Shown in pieces: positions 29,989 to 41,209 of a stretch of 64,000 bases of DNA. The stretch is from Hyaloperonospora brassicae. Taxonomy: Eukaryota; Oomycota; Peronosporomycetes; Peronosporales; Peronosporaceae. The translations under genes and the position numbers were made by a program. Every line of letters starts with the position of its first letter. Within the stretch, counting starts at the first letter, position 1. Under the pieces are notes generated by a model. That model made no database searches, was not told where the DNA came from, and worked only from the letters and a program-made list of their open reading frames with translations. The DNA is taken from NCBI GenBank assembly GCA_947650285.1, contig CANTFL010001286.1, forward strand, positions 62,001-126,000, written 5' to 3'.

Positions 29989-32487
29989 TTACTTCTTGTC
30001 TTGCAAGCGCTCCATCTGCTGCGTGAATCGTGTCAAGTACTTGGTGCAGTCTTCTTGCGTTGTCAGGGGCGAGCACATCATGTACAGCACGTTGCCCAGG
30101 GAACGAGCGTACACGCCGTTCCGGCGCAAGACTTGGATGAGTTCGGCAGCTTCAGTCGACGCGTAGCCAGCGTCCTTTACTGCCAGTTCCACGCATGCTA
30201 CCGTCCCGATAGCAAACGTGCGCTCGATGTACGGCCGAGTGGAAAGCTCAGCGAGAACGTCGATGTTCCAGTACGTTCGTACAGCGGCGTCTTTGGTAGG
30301 AATCCTTGCATTGCTAAGGATCTGGTACATGTCCAACGCGGTCACGGCCGCAGCGCAACCGACAGGGTACGCCGTGAACGAGTGGCCGTGCAGCAACGCC
30401 TCACCTTTCGAGTCTGCGTAGAACGTGTTGAAGACGTCCTCCGATGCAAGCGTGGCAGCCATCGGGACCACACCGCCAGTCAACAGCTTCGCATAGCATG
30501 CGATGTCCGGATCAATGCCAAGCAGATCGCGCGCTGACTCCACTCCTAGTCGCCACCAGCCTGAGAACACCTCGTCGTAGATCACGGGGATCTTGCGAGC
30601 ACGACATTCTTGCACGAGCACACGCTGGTAGAGCGGATCCACCAGGAACATACCACCTGAGCCCATAAGGATAGGCTCAATGAGCGCAGATCCCACATGT
30701 ACGCCAGTCTCTTCAGTGCTGTCGATCGCGTGAGCTACGTGCTTGCGATAGACGTCGGCCAACGGACTTTGGTCGCGCGAAGAATCGAAGACAGCATCGA
30801 ATGAAGGCAGCGGTTCCTCCGTCTTGTGTTCGCCGGCAATTTCCGGGTCAATCGAAATCTCGTACGCGCCATTTCGCAGCGCCACTTTCGGAACTTTCAA
30901 AAAGACACCTTCGGGTCGGTACCACGGATGCTGCATCTCGTTAAAGACGCTCTTCTCCGCGACGTTCATTACACCCAGTGTGTCGCCGTGGTAGCAATTG
31001 GCCTGCGCGAGCGTGATTATCTTGGATCGCGTCGCTTGATCCGATGCAAACTGACTGTAATCCAGCTTGTGGTCGAGCACGTATTTGCGAAATGCCATCT
31101 TCAGAGCGACCTCCACAGCAGTCGATCCGTCGTCCGAGTAGTACACTCGCGAGGCCCAGCCTTTGCCAACCGATGCAAGCAGCTTTTCACTAAGTTGGAA
31201 AGCAGGTTCGTGAGCGTTCTCTGGAAACATCACGTGACCGTATCGACCTGCCGCGTACGCCAGAGCTGTGGCCATCTTTGAATTGCCGTGGCCAACACCC
31301 TGTGTCCACCAGCTCGCACATGCATCAAAGAGCGGTGTCACCGTGTTGCTGTCCGGGCGGTAGACACTAAATTCGTCGCCATGCGCCGAGTCAATGATCG
31401 ACACCGTCCCAGCTTTCTTGTGTTGGGTGAAGGGCCACCAAAACACCTTCTCTGCCCGTTGTTCCATCTCCTTGAAGCGCTCGAGACGAGCAGTGTGGAA
31501 CGACTTGAGGCTTCTGGTTACGTCTGCAAAGACAGCGTCGTGTGCCACGTACCACTTATCCAGTGGCTCTGGCATGGGCGGCACAGCGTCCATAGTAAAG
31601 ATCGGGATACCCAGCTCTGTCGTCCGTGGCTCGAGGGCTGCTGCATTGTCCAGCTTATCCTGTTCGATCAGGCAGATAGCAGCAACGTCGTAGCCACGAA
31701 TCAGCAGCGATTCCAGCGCGGACATACTGGTCGAAATGCCGCCGAGTTTGCCGTCGCCGACCAGCACAACTGGAAGACGCAGCGCACGGTACACATCCGC
31801 TTGTGGCCGCATCGATGCCGTGGGACTGCACACGCCACCAGCTGTCTCGACCAGCACGAGACCTTCACCCGCCTTGTTATTGTCCTCTTCTTCTTCTTCT
31901 TCCTCGGTGAGCTGTGGTTGCAGCACTTGGAGTTTGTTCGCCAGCAGTTCCAGCAGCTCTTCGTCCGAGATCGAGTGGCCCTCCAAGTGCGCGGCGAGAT
32001 GCGGCGACACGGGCGTTCGCCACGAGAACAGCGTCGAGCAGTGCACGGGACACTGTCGTCTCTTCGTTGTCGAACTGTAGTCGTCGCGCGCGTACCGCTC
32101 GACAAACGACGCGTCCCCTTCGCCCACAACAGCCACGGAACCGGTCGTGTCGACGCCCGTTTGCAGCGGTTTAATGTACGCGACCGGTCCGCCACTGCGC
32201 GAGCCGTTTGCAGCCGCTGCTGTGGTTGCACTGCGGCAGATACCGGCGGACACGACCGTCTTACCAATGTCCGTATTGCTCCCAAAGACTTGGAACACGG
32301 GCGTGTGGAGGCTGTAGGGGAGAACGCCTTCGGTGCGCAGCTGCTGCTGCTGCTTGACGAGCGCGTCATGCGATCGAGCACTGGTCGGGTGGAGGCCAAT
32401 GTGGTACGTTTGCACGGCCGGCACCGGTCGTGTGGTTCGTCGATGGAGCGGGGGACGGACCGCGCGAGTGAAAGCTCTGGACAACAT
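29989..32487 (-). CDS. BIO3-BIO1: Bifunctional dethiobiotin synthetase / DAPA aminotransferase (BIO3-BIO1 fusion)
   Basis: The 832-residue protein joins two consecutive biotin steps. The N-terminal half is dethiobiotin synthetase (P-loop GSNTDIGKT at 69-77, 'YIKPLQTGVDT', 'LVLVETAGGVCSP'), with an acidic Glu run in a loop. The C-terminal half is the PLP-dependent 7,8-diaminopelargonate aminotransferase ('FWWPFTQH', 'VYYSDDGSTAVEVALKMAF', 'VIYDEVFSGWWR', PLP lysine in 'CYAKLLTGG'). The same fusion order is known in plants and some fungi and is mitochondrial there. An Arg-rich, acid-free N-terminus (1-30) fits a targeting peptide. Start 32487 was chosen because of it. No intron. Confidence 0.95.
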   Translation of the reverse strand: MLSRAFTRAVRPPLHRRTTRPVPAVQTYHIGLHPTSARSHDALVKQQQQLRTEGVLPYSLHTPVFQVFGSNTDIGKTVVSAGICRSATTAAAANGSRSGGPVAYIKPLQTGVDTTGSVAVVGEGDASFVERYARDDYSSTTKRRQCPVHCSTLFSWRTPVSPHLAAHLEGHSISDEELLELLANKLQVLQPQLTEEEEEEEDNNKAGEGLVLVETAGGVCSPTASMRPQADVYRALRLPVVLVGDGKLGGISTSMSALESLLIRGYDVAAICLIEQDKLDNAAALEPRTTELGIPIFTMDAVPPMPEPLDKWYVAHDAVFADVTRSLKSFHTARLERFKEMEQRAEKVFWWPFTQHKKAGTVSIIDSAHGDEFSVYRPDSNTVTPLFDACASWWTQGVGHGNSKMATALAYAAGRYGHVMFPENAHEPAFQLSEKLLASVGKGWASRVYYSDDGSTAVEVALKMAFRKYVLDHKLDYSQFASDQATRSKIITLAQANCYHGDTLGVMNVAEKSVFNEMQHPWYRPEGVFLKVPKVALRNGAYEISIDPEIAGEHKTEEPLPSFDAVFDSSRDQSPLADVYRKHVAHAIDSTEETGVHVGSALIEPILMGSGGMFLVDPLYQRVLVQECRARKIPVIYDEVFSGWWRLGVESARDLLGIDPDIACYAKLLTGGVVPMAATLASEDVFNTFYADSKGEALLHGHSFTAYPVGCAAAVTALDMYQILSNARIPTKDAAVRTYWNIDVLAELSTRPYIERTFAIGTVACVELAVKDAGYASTEAAELIQVLRRNGVYARSLGNVLYMMCSPLTTQEDCTKYLTRFTQQMERLQDKK

Positions 32488-33445
32488 TACAAGTGCTGTT
32501 TTGTTTGGTGGGTCGGAGCTCTTTGAAGAGCTTTTCGAGTGTCGGAGCTCGTGGAAGTTGGGATAGCAATGTCTTAGCGGAGTGGGTATAAGAGGGGAAG
32601 GAGAGGGAACTGAACCCCTGTGAGAAGTGGTGCGGGTGGAACGCGGGGACAATTCACGGGGTACCGAAAGTCGATGAGGTGAGGCGATCGATGGAAATAC
32701 CACTTTGGAGGCGAGTTGTAAGTCGTTTTCGGGCACGAGTGGCGTTTGGAGCGTACGGCCACGTCACACGTTGGCAAAGGGGCGATGCGGTCCGGGAATT
32801 TGAGTGGAGTGGCCGATAAGTTCCAGGAAGTTGATGGCCGGCGATCATTTTGCAGCCCATTACATGTCGTACGCACCATATTTGGTCGATGTGAATATTA
32901 TCTAAATGGATAATATTCATCAGTTTGTACCTTGCGAAGCAAATAACAAATAATGATACCTTTGAAGGTAGTATGCAGCCTTTCTCCACCATGTAGTTGA
33001 CATAGACCACATTATCAACCAATCATCAAGCTACCAATCGCTGCTAGACGCGACATGGGTAGACAGCGAGTTGCCACATTCGTCCTTTGTAGTACAATCT
33101 AATAAGAGTAGAATAAAAAGAGGTTTATAAAGAAGCCTAACTATTTTACATACAGTGTTATTGGTTCCTTTAGCTAAACGTGTTCTTATAGGGGTGAGCC
33201 CTTACATGTCATGGCACGAATTGTGGCAATGCGAATAATATCTCAATGGATGATTTTATTCAACATTACTCTTTTGAGAGTCAATCTTGAAGGAGTAAAA
33301 AGTGTAAGGTAACATTTGGCGCCATTTCATCATTGGTTGATGTAGGCCATGATATCAATCTAAAAAGCACCAAAGGCTGCTGGGCGCGCGCAATGAATGG
33401 TGAGAGAGATTATGTATTGGATGTTTGGAGTTTGATAAAGTATTA
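32488..33445. other. Promoter of BIO3-BIO1 and transition to AT-rich sequence
   Basis: The first 400 bases are the BIO3-BIO1 upstream region. From about 32880 base composition turns clearly AT-rich and no coding-like frame is found up to the pogo-like element. Confidence 0.6.
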
Positions 33446-34436
33446 CACCGACCCCTCTCTATAAGAGACAACTTTGTGCCCAATTTTCACAGCGTGTCGT
33501 ATAAAAAGTCTCTTATAGAGAATCTGAAAGGAAGATGTTACATGATATTTTTTGAAGCGTGACCCGCCGATTATAATGAATTGTAACGTTTTTCTACTAA
33601 ATGAAGTCTCTCATGTCGAGCTGTATCGCCCTAGCGTGCCGGTTCTTGCGAATAACCGACGACATCTTATCCAGATCTGACTGTATGTTTCGCGTGTCCT
33701 CATGTGAGCAAATGGAGTACGAACGCAAAAACAGGCAGCACTTTAGTGCTTCTTTTTCAATGACAGGCGCTTGATCTTCGTCGCTTTCGACAACCGCGGG
33801 CTCCACTTCTGCTTCAATCAGAGTTTCTTGTTCTTCGTGAATCTACCTTTGGTCCTCGATTTCGACATAATCATCCACGCTAACGGTTTACCAAGCTTTG
33901 AAACATATCAGCCAGATCGCAACAGTCTTGTTCGAAGGCGAGTCTGGACTGTCGACAGTCGTTTTGTGCACGCAAGTCCGCAACCTGTGGCGCTTCGATG
34001 ATCCCACTCTTGATACAGCAACTTCAAATGATCTCCCCGCTAATACTGTTCCAGCTCTCAGCTGCAAACTCAATGGCTTCTAGGACATTAATTCTGCGTT
34101 CCATGTTTGCTTAGATCAAATACATGCTCCATCGCATATGAAGTTTCTTGTAGCGAGCTTTAAACAATCGGACGATACCTATATATCATATATGTAGGTG
34201 AGGAGATAAATGTAGATTTAAGACGCGCATGTATAAATTACGAGATATTAATGCGTACCTGCATCGATCGAATGGATAGTGGAAGTCATTCTAGGCGGGA
34301 AAAATACCACATTGATGCTGTTGAGTTCTCGTTGGACCTTGTGACTGGAAGCATTTCCGTGAAGTAGCAAGATTATGCGACCAGCATTCGAAAGTTTAAA
34401 TTGATGCAGCTACTTATCAAAGATAATTACAGTCAT

Positions 34437-34706
34437 CTAGGCGTTTGAGCTCGCAGCGTAGACGATGCCACGCTTCTCGGTCTCCACACCCTTAAAGCAC
34501 CTTGGCTTTTTGAACTTCCCGATGATCATGGGCTCCAGCTTTTCAGAGCATCTTGCGTTGCAGCACAGAGAAACTATTGCGCGTGACTTTACGCTCTTCT
34601 TGCCGTTGTTTTGAACCGTGGATAGGGTTTTATTCGGTGGCAAGTCGTAAATTGATGCTGTCTCATCAAAATTAAATACATCACTCACTAGGAGAATACT
34701 GTTCAA
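34437..34706 (-). pseudogene. Pogo-like transposase, DDE core fragment
   Basis: It contains 'VFNFDETASIYDLPPNKTL', the first catalytic Asp block of the DDE_1 (pogo/Tigger) superfamily, then 'KSRAIVSLCCNARCSEKLEP'. The C-terminal part continues only as broken pieces, for example 'EAIEFAAESWNSIS' near 34040-34075 and an acidic tail at 33597-33806. Confidence 0.78.
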
Positions 34707-34866
34707 TCAGAGATCGAATCTCAGACTTTGCTGCTTGCACATTCTCGATACATAAGCTCCCGCGCTCGCCTATAAATGTGTGGCTTTTGATGTTGTTCCG
34801 CTTCATAAAACGCTGGAGCCAGCCTTTGGAAAGCTTGAGAGCGTGATCTTCGATATCATGGCTCAC
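34681..34866 (-). pseudogene. Pogo-like transposase, CENP-B-type DNA-binding fragment
   Basis: It reads 'LKLSKGWLQRFMKRNNIKSH' and 'FIGERGSL', the second helix-turn-helix of CENP-B/pogo transposases. The frame stops before the catalytic part, which continues in another phase at 34437-34706. Confidence 0.75.
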
Positions 34867-35673
34867 TCGCAGTCGGTCTGATCTCTACAGGGCCAGATGT
34901 TCAGATAACCAGGCACTCTCGCGCTCGAGAACGAATTTTAGCAGCTCTTTCTCGAATTCAGGATGATTTACACGTCGTTCCTTTTTTACATTAGGGTAAA
35001 AGCCCTCAAAGTCGATTTTTTCATGGCCATGAGCCGATGCGTCATTGATTTTCTAATGTTGTGCTAGAACTGAATGCTTACATAAGTCTGCACTTCTTAA
35101 AAGCGGATGTTTGGGCGTTCTTTGCAGTGTTGAAAGACCTCGTACTTCTGCTCTCGAGAGATGGATACTCGCTTTGTTAATTCATTGGTTGCACAGGCTT
35201 GATATTCTTAGGTAGACGTGTTGTATCAGTAGTGTAGTCGATTATTTACGAAAACCAAAATTTACTTCTCCCTATGTATTGTCTTGCGAAGTTATTAAAA
35301 GTAGTCTTCTGTAACTGTCGTCATCAGTAATATGGGCCTCATAAGCTCGACTATTATATTATGCTCTATGTCTTTCCCTTGGTCACGTCTGTGGTTCTAT
35401 GACGTTGCTGAATAGGTTTAAGGAAAATCTTCGGCTAAAACAACTGTCTCATCATATGCCACGTATCTCTTTCAGCATCAGAAGTAGGGATAGTGAGTCG
35501 TATAAAGAGGGTTTTCACCTCAAATGGGCCAGTGTTATTCGAGTCTTATATCTTACTCTTTTATGAAGAGAATGTTATACAAATGACTATATAGTTTGAA
35601 ATGTTCGGCGACACTGTGACCCTTATATAGAGGGTGTCTCTTATCCAGAGTCTCTTATAGAGAGGGGTGATTG

Positions 35674-38035
35674 TAGTATGATGAAGAAGGATTTGATAAA
35701 GGGGTTTACCTATAATTGATTCAGTTTACTTCTCCCTGACTTTTCTGAGCAATTTCTTGCTCCGATTCTTTACTTCCTCAGCCCGTTCCGTAAACGTGAG
35801 TTTCGGGATCACAATAATTTTAACTATATCGGTACAATGCCATCATACGTATTTAAGCAGAAGTACGCTCCATCGCAACCATAGCTTCTGACAAAAAGTC
35901 GTGTGTTGAACACGTTTGCTATATCATTACCTAGAAGATTATTATTTATTACAGGAACGTGCTCTCGATTGCCTATATGATAATATCAGCATTTTAAATT
36001 AATTCGCGTCATGTCACGAGATCACCTATTCCCTCTACAGGTACGAACTGATCATATATGTATGTTTATTTTCTATTTTTATAAGTGACGTTTTCCTTTT
36101 GCAAATTTAAAACATGCGTAAATGATCTACCGATTGCGTGCCGCCAGCCCAGGTTACACATAGAGATGATAATTCTTTAGTACAACAAGGTCGGTGGCAG
36201 CTCAACTTATATAGTATTTCGACATCAAATGAGTAACACATGATGCCTCAATCGATACTCTAGTAACGGAAGCAGAAAAAATATAAGGGAATGCGAAGGT
36301 ACCCGCGACGATTATAGTGCTACTTATCTGGGGCGCCTTCATTTTTGGTTTGAAATTTGTCCTGCTGTATTGAGCTAAGTAAACATGACTTAATAAAGCC
36401 GTAACCGTTGATTGTTCTGAGTATTGCACGATCTGAACTCAAATGGTGACAGCGGCTAAAATATTGCAAAAAAAGTGCGCATAAGGCCTTTGTGAAGGAT
36501 AAATGAGCCCTGTTGAAATTAACAAGCAAAAGGTCATACATGTTAAAGCAGAAGACTTTGGTAGTCGTCCAGACGGAACGTAAACAATCTTGCAAAATTG
36601 GCAATGATTTTGCTGGACGCGCGCTGAAAATTAAATTGGAGCATCATCTTCAGGCGCTCAATTTTTCGATTAGGTAAGACTGAGCAGCATGGCGTGTTAA
36701 TTGGGCTCGAGCCGCAGTTTACTTCCTATTAATCTTCAACAATCTGTTATAATTACTAACGAATTGGAATGTGGGTATACGTATAATAGAGATAGTCCGG
36801 TTTCAACATATCCGATAAAGCTACGGTGCGCACCACGTATATTAAAAACTTTTTTTCGTCGGCTAAATTTGAATACTGATTTTTTATTTGCCGTTTCCGC
36901 AACCGAAATCTAATTTTCAAACGCTCCCGTCGCACTGCGCACAACTCGCACGTCTTTTGCACGTTTTTAACGTCATCTAATGAAGTTATCAGTCAACAAT
37001 CTTTAACATGCCGTGCTCGAGCATATGGATATGGCAATTGTAAGGTATGAGGGTTGTAACTGCGCCCGCAGTGTCGTCCAAAACAAATGTGTTTACAAGA
37101 GCCAAAAAGGGCTATTGGAAGTATCGATCAATGCGGCCTGCCATCACATCATCCTACCCTATGTCATATGCGAACTGACCTTCATAAAAAAGTGTGTGGA
37201 GAACCAAAATATTATGCTCGAAAAATTACGAGTGCACATTCAACGGGAACTCGAGCAGATGGTCCACAATTTTCTTGCACCCGTCTCTCCACCACCATCC
37301 GTCACCATGCTCGATATTGATTAAGGTGAATGGACGTATATCATATGGTACTGACTAGGGAGGCCGTCGAACGCCGTAAATAGCAATAGGTCGCACGGTA
37401 AGGTACATATTTAGAACCAATGTATGTGAACGTTTAAGCTGCTACCTATTACTGTGCTTCGCAATAATTTTGGAACTACGTGATGGTTGTTAATATATGT
37501 GGATAATTTTCTACGTCGTTATATATTCAATAGAGGACATATACAAACAAAACAATACCATTTAGGGTGACGAACGTCATTTTTGCACATTAAAGACTGC
37601 AAAAAAGGATCCTTTACGCTCAATTGTCTGCTTATTCAATGGCTGCATGAATATCAAAAACAAATCGGGCTTCGTAAGTCGACGCAGGAAATTTTGGGGA
37701 GGCCAAATGTGGCTCGCCGCGAGTCAAAGTTCATATATTCTCAATACTTTAAGGCCTATAACTTCGCGGCATTTTTTTAATATAAATCCGAGATTAAGAA
37801 ATGAAGATAGTAGCATACTCAAACCATCTATTGGGTCATATTTGTTTTTTTTATTGAGTATGCAATGGAAAGTAGATGGGTGACAGATATCGGGAAAGTT
37901 TTAGGTTAACGATGGGGCTCACTATTATTATATTACCTTAAGCTTGGTACTGGCCATATTCAAATGACATTTCATGCAAAAATTTATATACATTTGGTAC
38001 ACGTTACCGTCTTGATCAATTTGAATACTGTTGAA
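35674..38035. other. AT-rich interval without recognisable genes
   Basis: No domain, intron pattern or repeat boundary can be supported. The best frame is 37013-37324 (+), whose end reads 'IMLEKLRVHIQRELEQMVHN'; it starts with GTG, lacks a family and may be a relic. Confidence 0.5.
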
Positions 38036-38286
38036 AGTACAAGTTGCACTTGAATCGACTCTAGAGATTCTACCTACGTCAGAAGATACATGAATTGTTC
38101 TATAGGCTTCTATGTGTTGTAATAGGCACCACATTAAAATAGGCTGGGTAGTTCTCACTTGTATGTAAACAAACCACTGATAAGATCCCCGATGGGGGCC
38201 GAAAGGCGTCTGGCGCGCATTTATGATACAGCCTATTTATTTTATTCAATGTTTACTTTCAACAATACCACCTACTAAGAAGCAAC
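38036..38286 (+). repeat. Dispersed repeat copy 1 with hammerhead-like core
   Basis: It matches the reverse complement of 53383-53625 over shared blocks: the AAGTTGCACTTG block, TAGGCACCACA, CACTTGTAT.TA.ACAAA, a GC-rich hairpin block and ATACCACCTA.TAAGAAGC. Copy 1 has about 45 extra AT-rich bases (38219-38263). The GC-rich block 38177-38218 reads CTGATAAG, a stem, CGAAA, a second stem, which resembles a hammerhead ribozyme core. Element class unknown. Confidence 0.65.
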
Positions 38287-38581
38287 AGGCGCAGAAACTG
38301 ATGCGCACGTACTTACATAATTGTAATTTGTTTGGCTTCAGGTAAGGTTCTGAATCGATTAATTTGAACATAATATGTTATGTTATGGGGTAATTTATTG
38401 GCCAAAATCCTTTTCTGTGTACAATCCGTCTTCATGCATATCAGTGTATGTGAGATCGTGCCGCATCTGCATACTTAGTTGTTACTTTTGGTAGCTAAAA
38501 GACCGCATCAAATAAGCGTAGAGTGCCGAATTACGCGCCACAAGGATTTCTTGACAGGCAAGTCACGGCCAATGGTCCTCC

Positions 38582-38873
38582 TGTTACATCTTAATACTGT
38601 AACAAGTTGGTGTTGCCTACAACATTGGCTTACGTCGATGGGAATGTGCGCGTTGGGAAAATGCGGGTTAACTGGCGGACGACAATGTTATCAAGGATGG
38701 TTGGGACACCAATGTTACTGTTGTGTGAGCTTCTAGATACGGATATCTAGAAGTTAGTGTCGATATACATGTTTGCAGTACTAGAACAAGTAGGTGAGAC
38801 TGACAGGGAACGCTAAAGGATATTTCATTTTCCATTTTTGCGCTGTAGAAGACAAGCAGGCAACTAAGTTGTA
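38582..38873 (+). repeat. Copia 5' LTR
   Basis: It starts TGTTACA and matches the 3' LTR closely up to GACAAGC at 38857, then less well for about 15 bases; the exact right end is uncertain. Confidence 0.83.
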
Positions 38874-40319
38874 AAGTTGAAAAACCCAAGCTGGTAACCT
38901 CGGGTGATATGATCTCCGATAAAAACTTTTTCCTGTGGGAATTTACCACGCGGATAACACTTGCGCGGATAGGGTTCTCGAGCACGTGTTAAAGAAACCA
39001 GAGAACTAACAGTAGACCAGTACATGTAAAGACGACGATAGAGAGTATCTGACTATCAATGTGAAGTTGTTATCTCCCACGTATCAGACCATGTTGCGAA
39101 CGGCACATTCTGCTTATGATGCGTGGGATTATGCCCGGTCCTTTTTCGTACAGTAGTACCTTCACAATAGGGTACAGCCACGAAAACAGTTGAGCAAGGT
39201 ACAGCTCGAAGAAGAAAAAAACCTTGATTATCTCATGCGGTAAAACAAGCCGTATTTGAAAGATCGTAGCTGTTGGCTAGACGATTGGAGACAGTGAGAA
39301 ATTTGTGATTTTAGTAAGCCTTACTCAAGATTATGATAAGATGGTGCTCATTATTATAGCAACGAGTGGCGTGACCTTAATGGACGCAAAGGAAATACTC
39401 CGGAGAGTATAAAAAAAACTCCATAAACGTGACGACATGAAAATTGCGCTCAATACTATCGGTCGTAAGGGTTGTGTAAGCCAGCAAAAAGGCCCATATC
39501 ATCCCGCGGGCCAACCCCGCGATAGAAAAAATATGAAAGAAGGTGTGTAGTTTAAGGGATGCTATTACAAATGCAAGAGATATGGGCATAGAAAGACAAC
39601 TGACAAGAAGGAAGGTCGATGAGAAGTGGCGAGTTTGTATACGGTAAGAGCTCGATCACAGAAAAATAAATACGATATGCGGTTGCTTGACAGCGCTACA
39701 AGCAGCCATATGTAAAGCGACACAAGCGATTATATTAACATAGTCAAGTTAGATTCTCCCCTATGGATAACAGTGGCCAATGAACAATTTGTGGAAGTGC
39801 AAATTCGCGGCAGTGTCGACTGTATCTCTGCAATGGGAAATAGTCAGGCTTAATGATGTACGTAAAGTTCCAAGCTGGGCGGTAAGTTATTGACAGTGTC
39901 ATCCTTTCCCTTCCACGGCGCCTCGCTATAATTTAATCAATATCATGCCACAATATCAGTAAAACAATCGGTTGTTGCCGTTTTTATACATGTTAGACGA
40001 TTGTTTGCGCGGCAGGTTGGACGCTCAGTCATGGCTACCACCAGCAGCGCAATGATCGGTTCTTCAGCCAATAGCATCAAGTAATTATGGATTTCACGAC
40101 TGGTTCATTTGTCTGATGTTAATCCGAATAGGACAAGCAAGGCATGCTATGTTATTTACGAACCTCAACCAAAATTTGGAGAGGGCTCTAAGTTTTTGTA
40201 GTTGGTGCAAACGTGAAAAAATGGCTACAAGCTCATTTAGCCATATTTCTGTAGCTTTTTGAAGACAAGCGTTTCTTTCGAGCTTGTTCACTGTGATATA
40301 ATGTAGCCTATCAAAACCA

Positions 40320-40679
40320 GTGTCGAAACTTGGGTCCAAATACATCGTGATGAATATCTACTACCAATTGCGAATAGTGTTCGTGTACTCAATTGAGACA
40401 AAGTCGGAGGTCTTCAAGAAGTTCAGGATGTTAAATAATCAAGTCATCGGAAGATTGGAGAAGTTCAAGATGTTGAAGGCTCAAGTCGAAACCAATTACG
40501 ACTACAATATCCGTTGTATTCGTCCGGGTAATGGTGGAGAGTACTTTAGCAAGCAATTGCATCAGTTATGCGCCAATCGAGGGATCGCGCATCAGACTTC
40601 GGCACCTTACTCTCCGCAACAAAATGATCTTGCGGAGCGAATAAATTGCTCTCTTGGTAAAGGAACACTAATTTGCTGA
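40320..40679 (+). pseudogene. Copia integrase fragment
   Basis: It reads 'IRPGNGGEYFSKQLHQLCAN', 'GIAHQTSAPYSPQQNDLAER', the D..(35)E core end of Copia integrase (catalytic Glu replaced or shifted at 'DLAERIN'). The N-terminal zinc-binding part lies upstream without an open frame. Confidence 0.8.
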
Positions 40680-40765
40680 TGCACATGCAGGTTGATCGTG
40701 TGTGGTGGGCGGCAGCGCTTATGACATTTACACACATACTAAATTGAGTTTATATTAGCGCACGG

Positions 40766-41209
40766 TGTAAAGGGGTACTAGTGACAACGTACTAGTTGAC
40801 CAATACGGAGCTCACTTCCACTGACAACAGTGATAGCTAGTACCCCTGCTAAGTGTTGCACCAACACAGAGGAGGGAAATGAGACTAAGTGAACTCTCTA
40901 GTCTCTGGTAAAAGTAAAACTGTTGTTTGATACAATTTAGTCCTTTCAATCCTATGTCTCTGTTTATCCTGACTTAATTATAATAATCCAACTAAAAGTA
41001 TGATGACGTCTACTCACCACCCATTGCGCGCGTCTAGTAGCAATTGGTGGATTGATATCATCACAATATCAACCAATGAGTAGACCCTTCGGTCATCTTC
41101 AACAATATCATCATGCTCTGTGATATTGATGAAAGAATATTCAACGTAATATTCTTTAATGTCATTTTAGCCTTAATGATTATATCTTGTAACGGGCTAC
41201 CCCGTTACA
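40766..41209 (-). repeat. Solo Gypsy LTR with intact 5-bp target duplication CACGG
   Basis: It starts TGTAAAGG, ends CCCGTTACA and shares its body with the LTR at 7176-7561. CACGG occurs immediately left (40761-40765) and right (41210-41214). No internal Gypsy sequence remains, so LTR-LTR recombination removed it. The host sequence is the Copia element, so this insertion is younger than that one. Strand is given as that of the related full element. Confidence 0.92.

Larger units (their letters stand above)
33446..35673 (-). mobile_element. Pogo/Tigger-like DNA transposon with TIRs and TA target sites, inactive
   Basis: Left end 33446 reads CACCGACCCCTCTCTATAAG and the inverted right end (35673) reads CAATCACCCCTCTCTATAAG; both continue AGAC, giving TIRs of about 24 bases with three mismatches. 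Each is flanked by TA (33444-33445 and 35674-35675), the Tc1/mariner/pogo target. Further partial copies of TCTCTTATA lie inside both ends. The 2.2-kb body carries a fragmented minus-strand transposase with CENP-B-type DNA-binding and DDE regions, which matches the pogo branch. Confidence 0.85.

Noticed and set aside
31288..32526. 412-residue plus-strand open frame
   Set aside because: Antisense to the BIO3-BIO1 gene; no domain.
32488..32736. N-terminal extension of BIO3-BIO1
   Set aside because: Open frame without conserved features; the targeting peptide starts at 32487.
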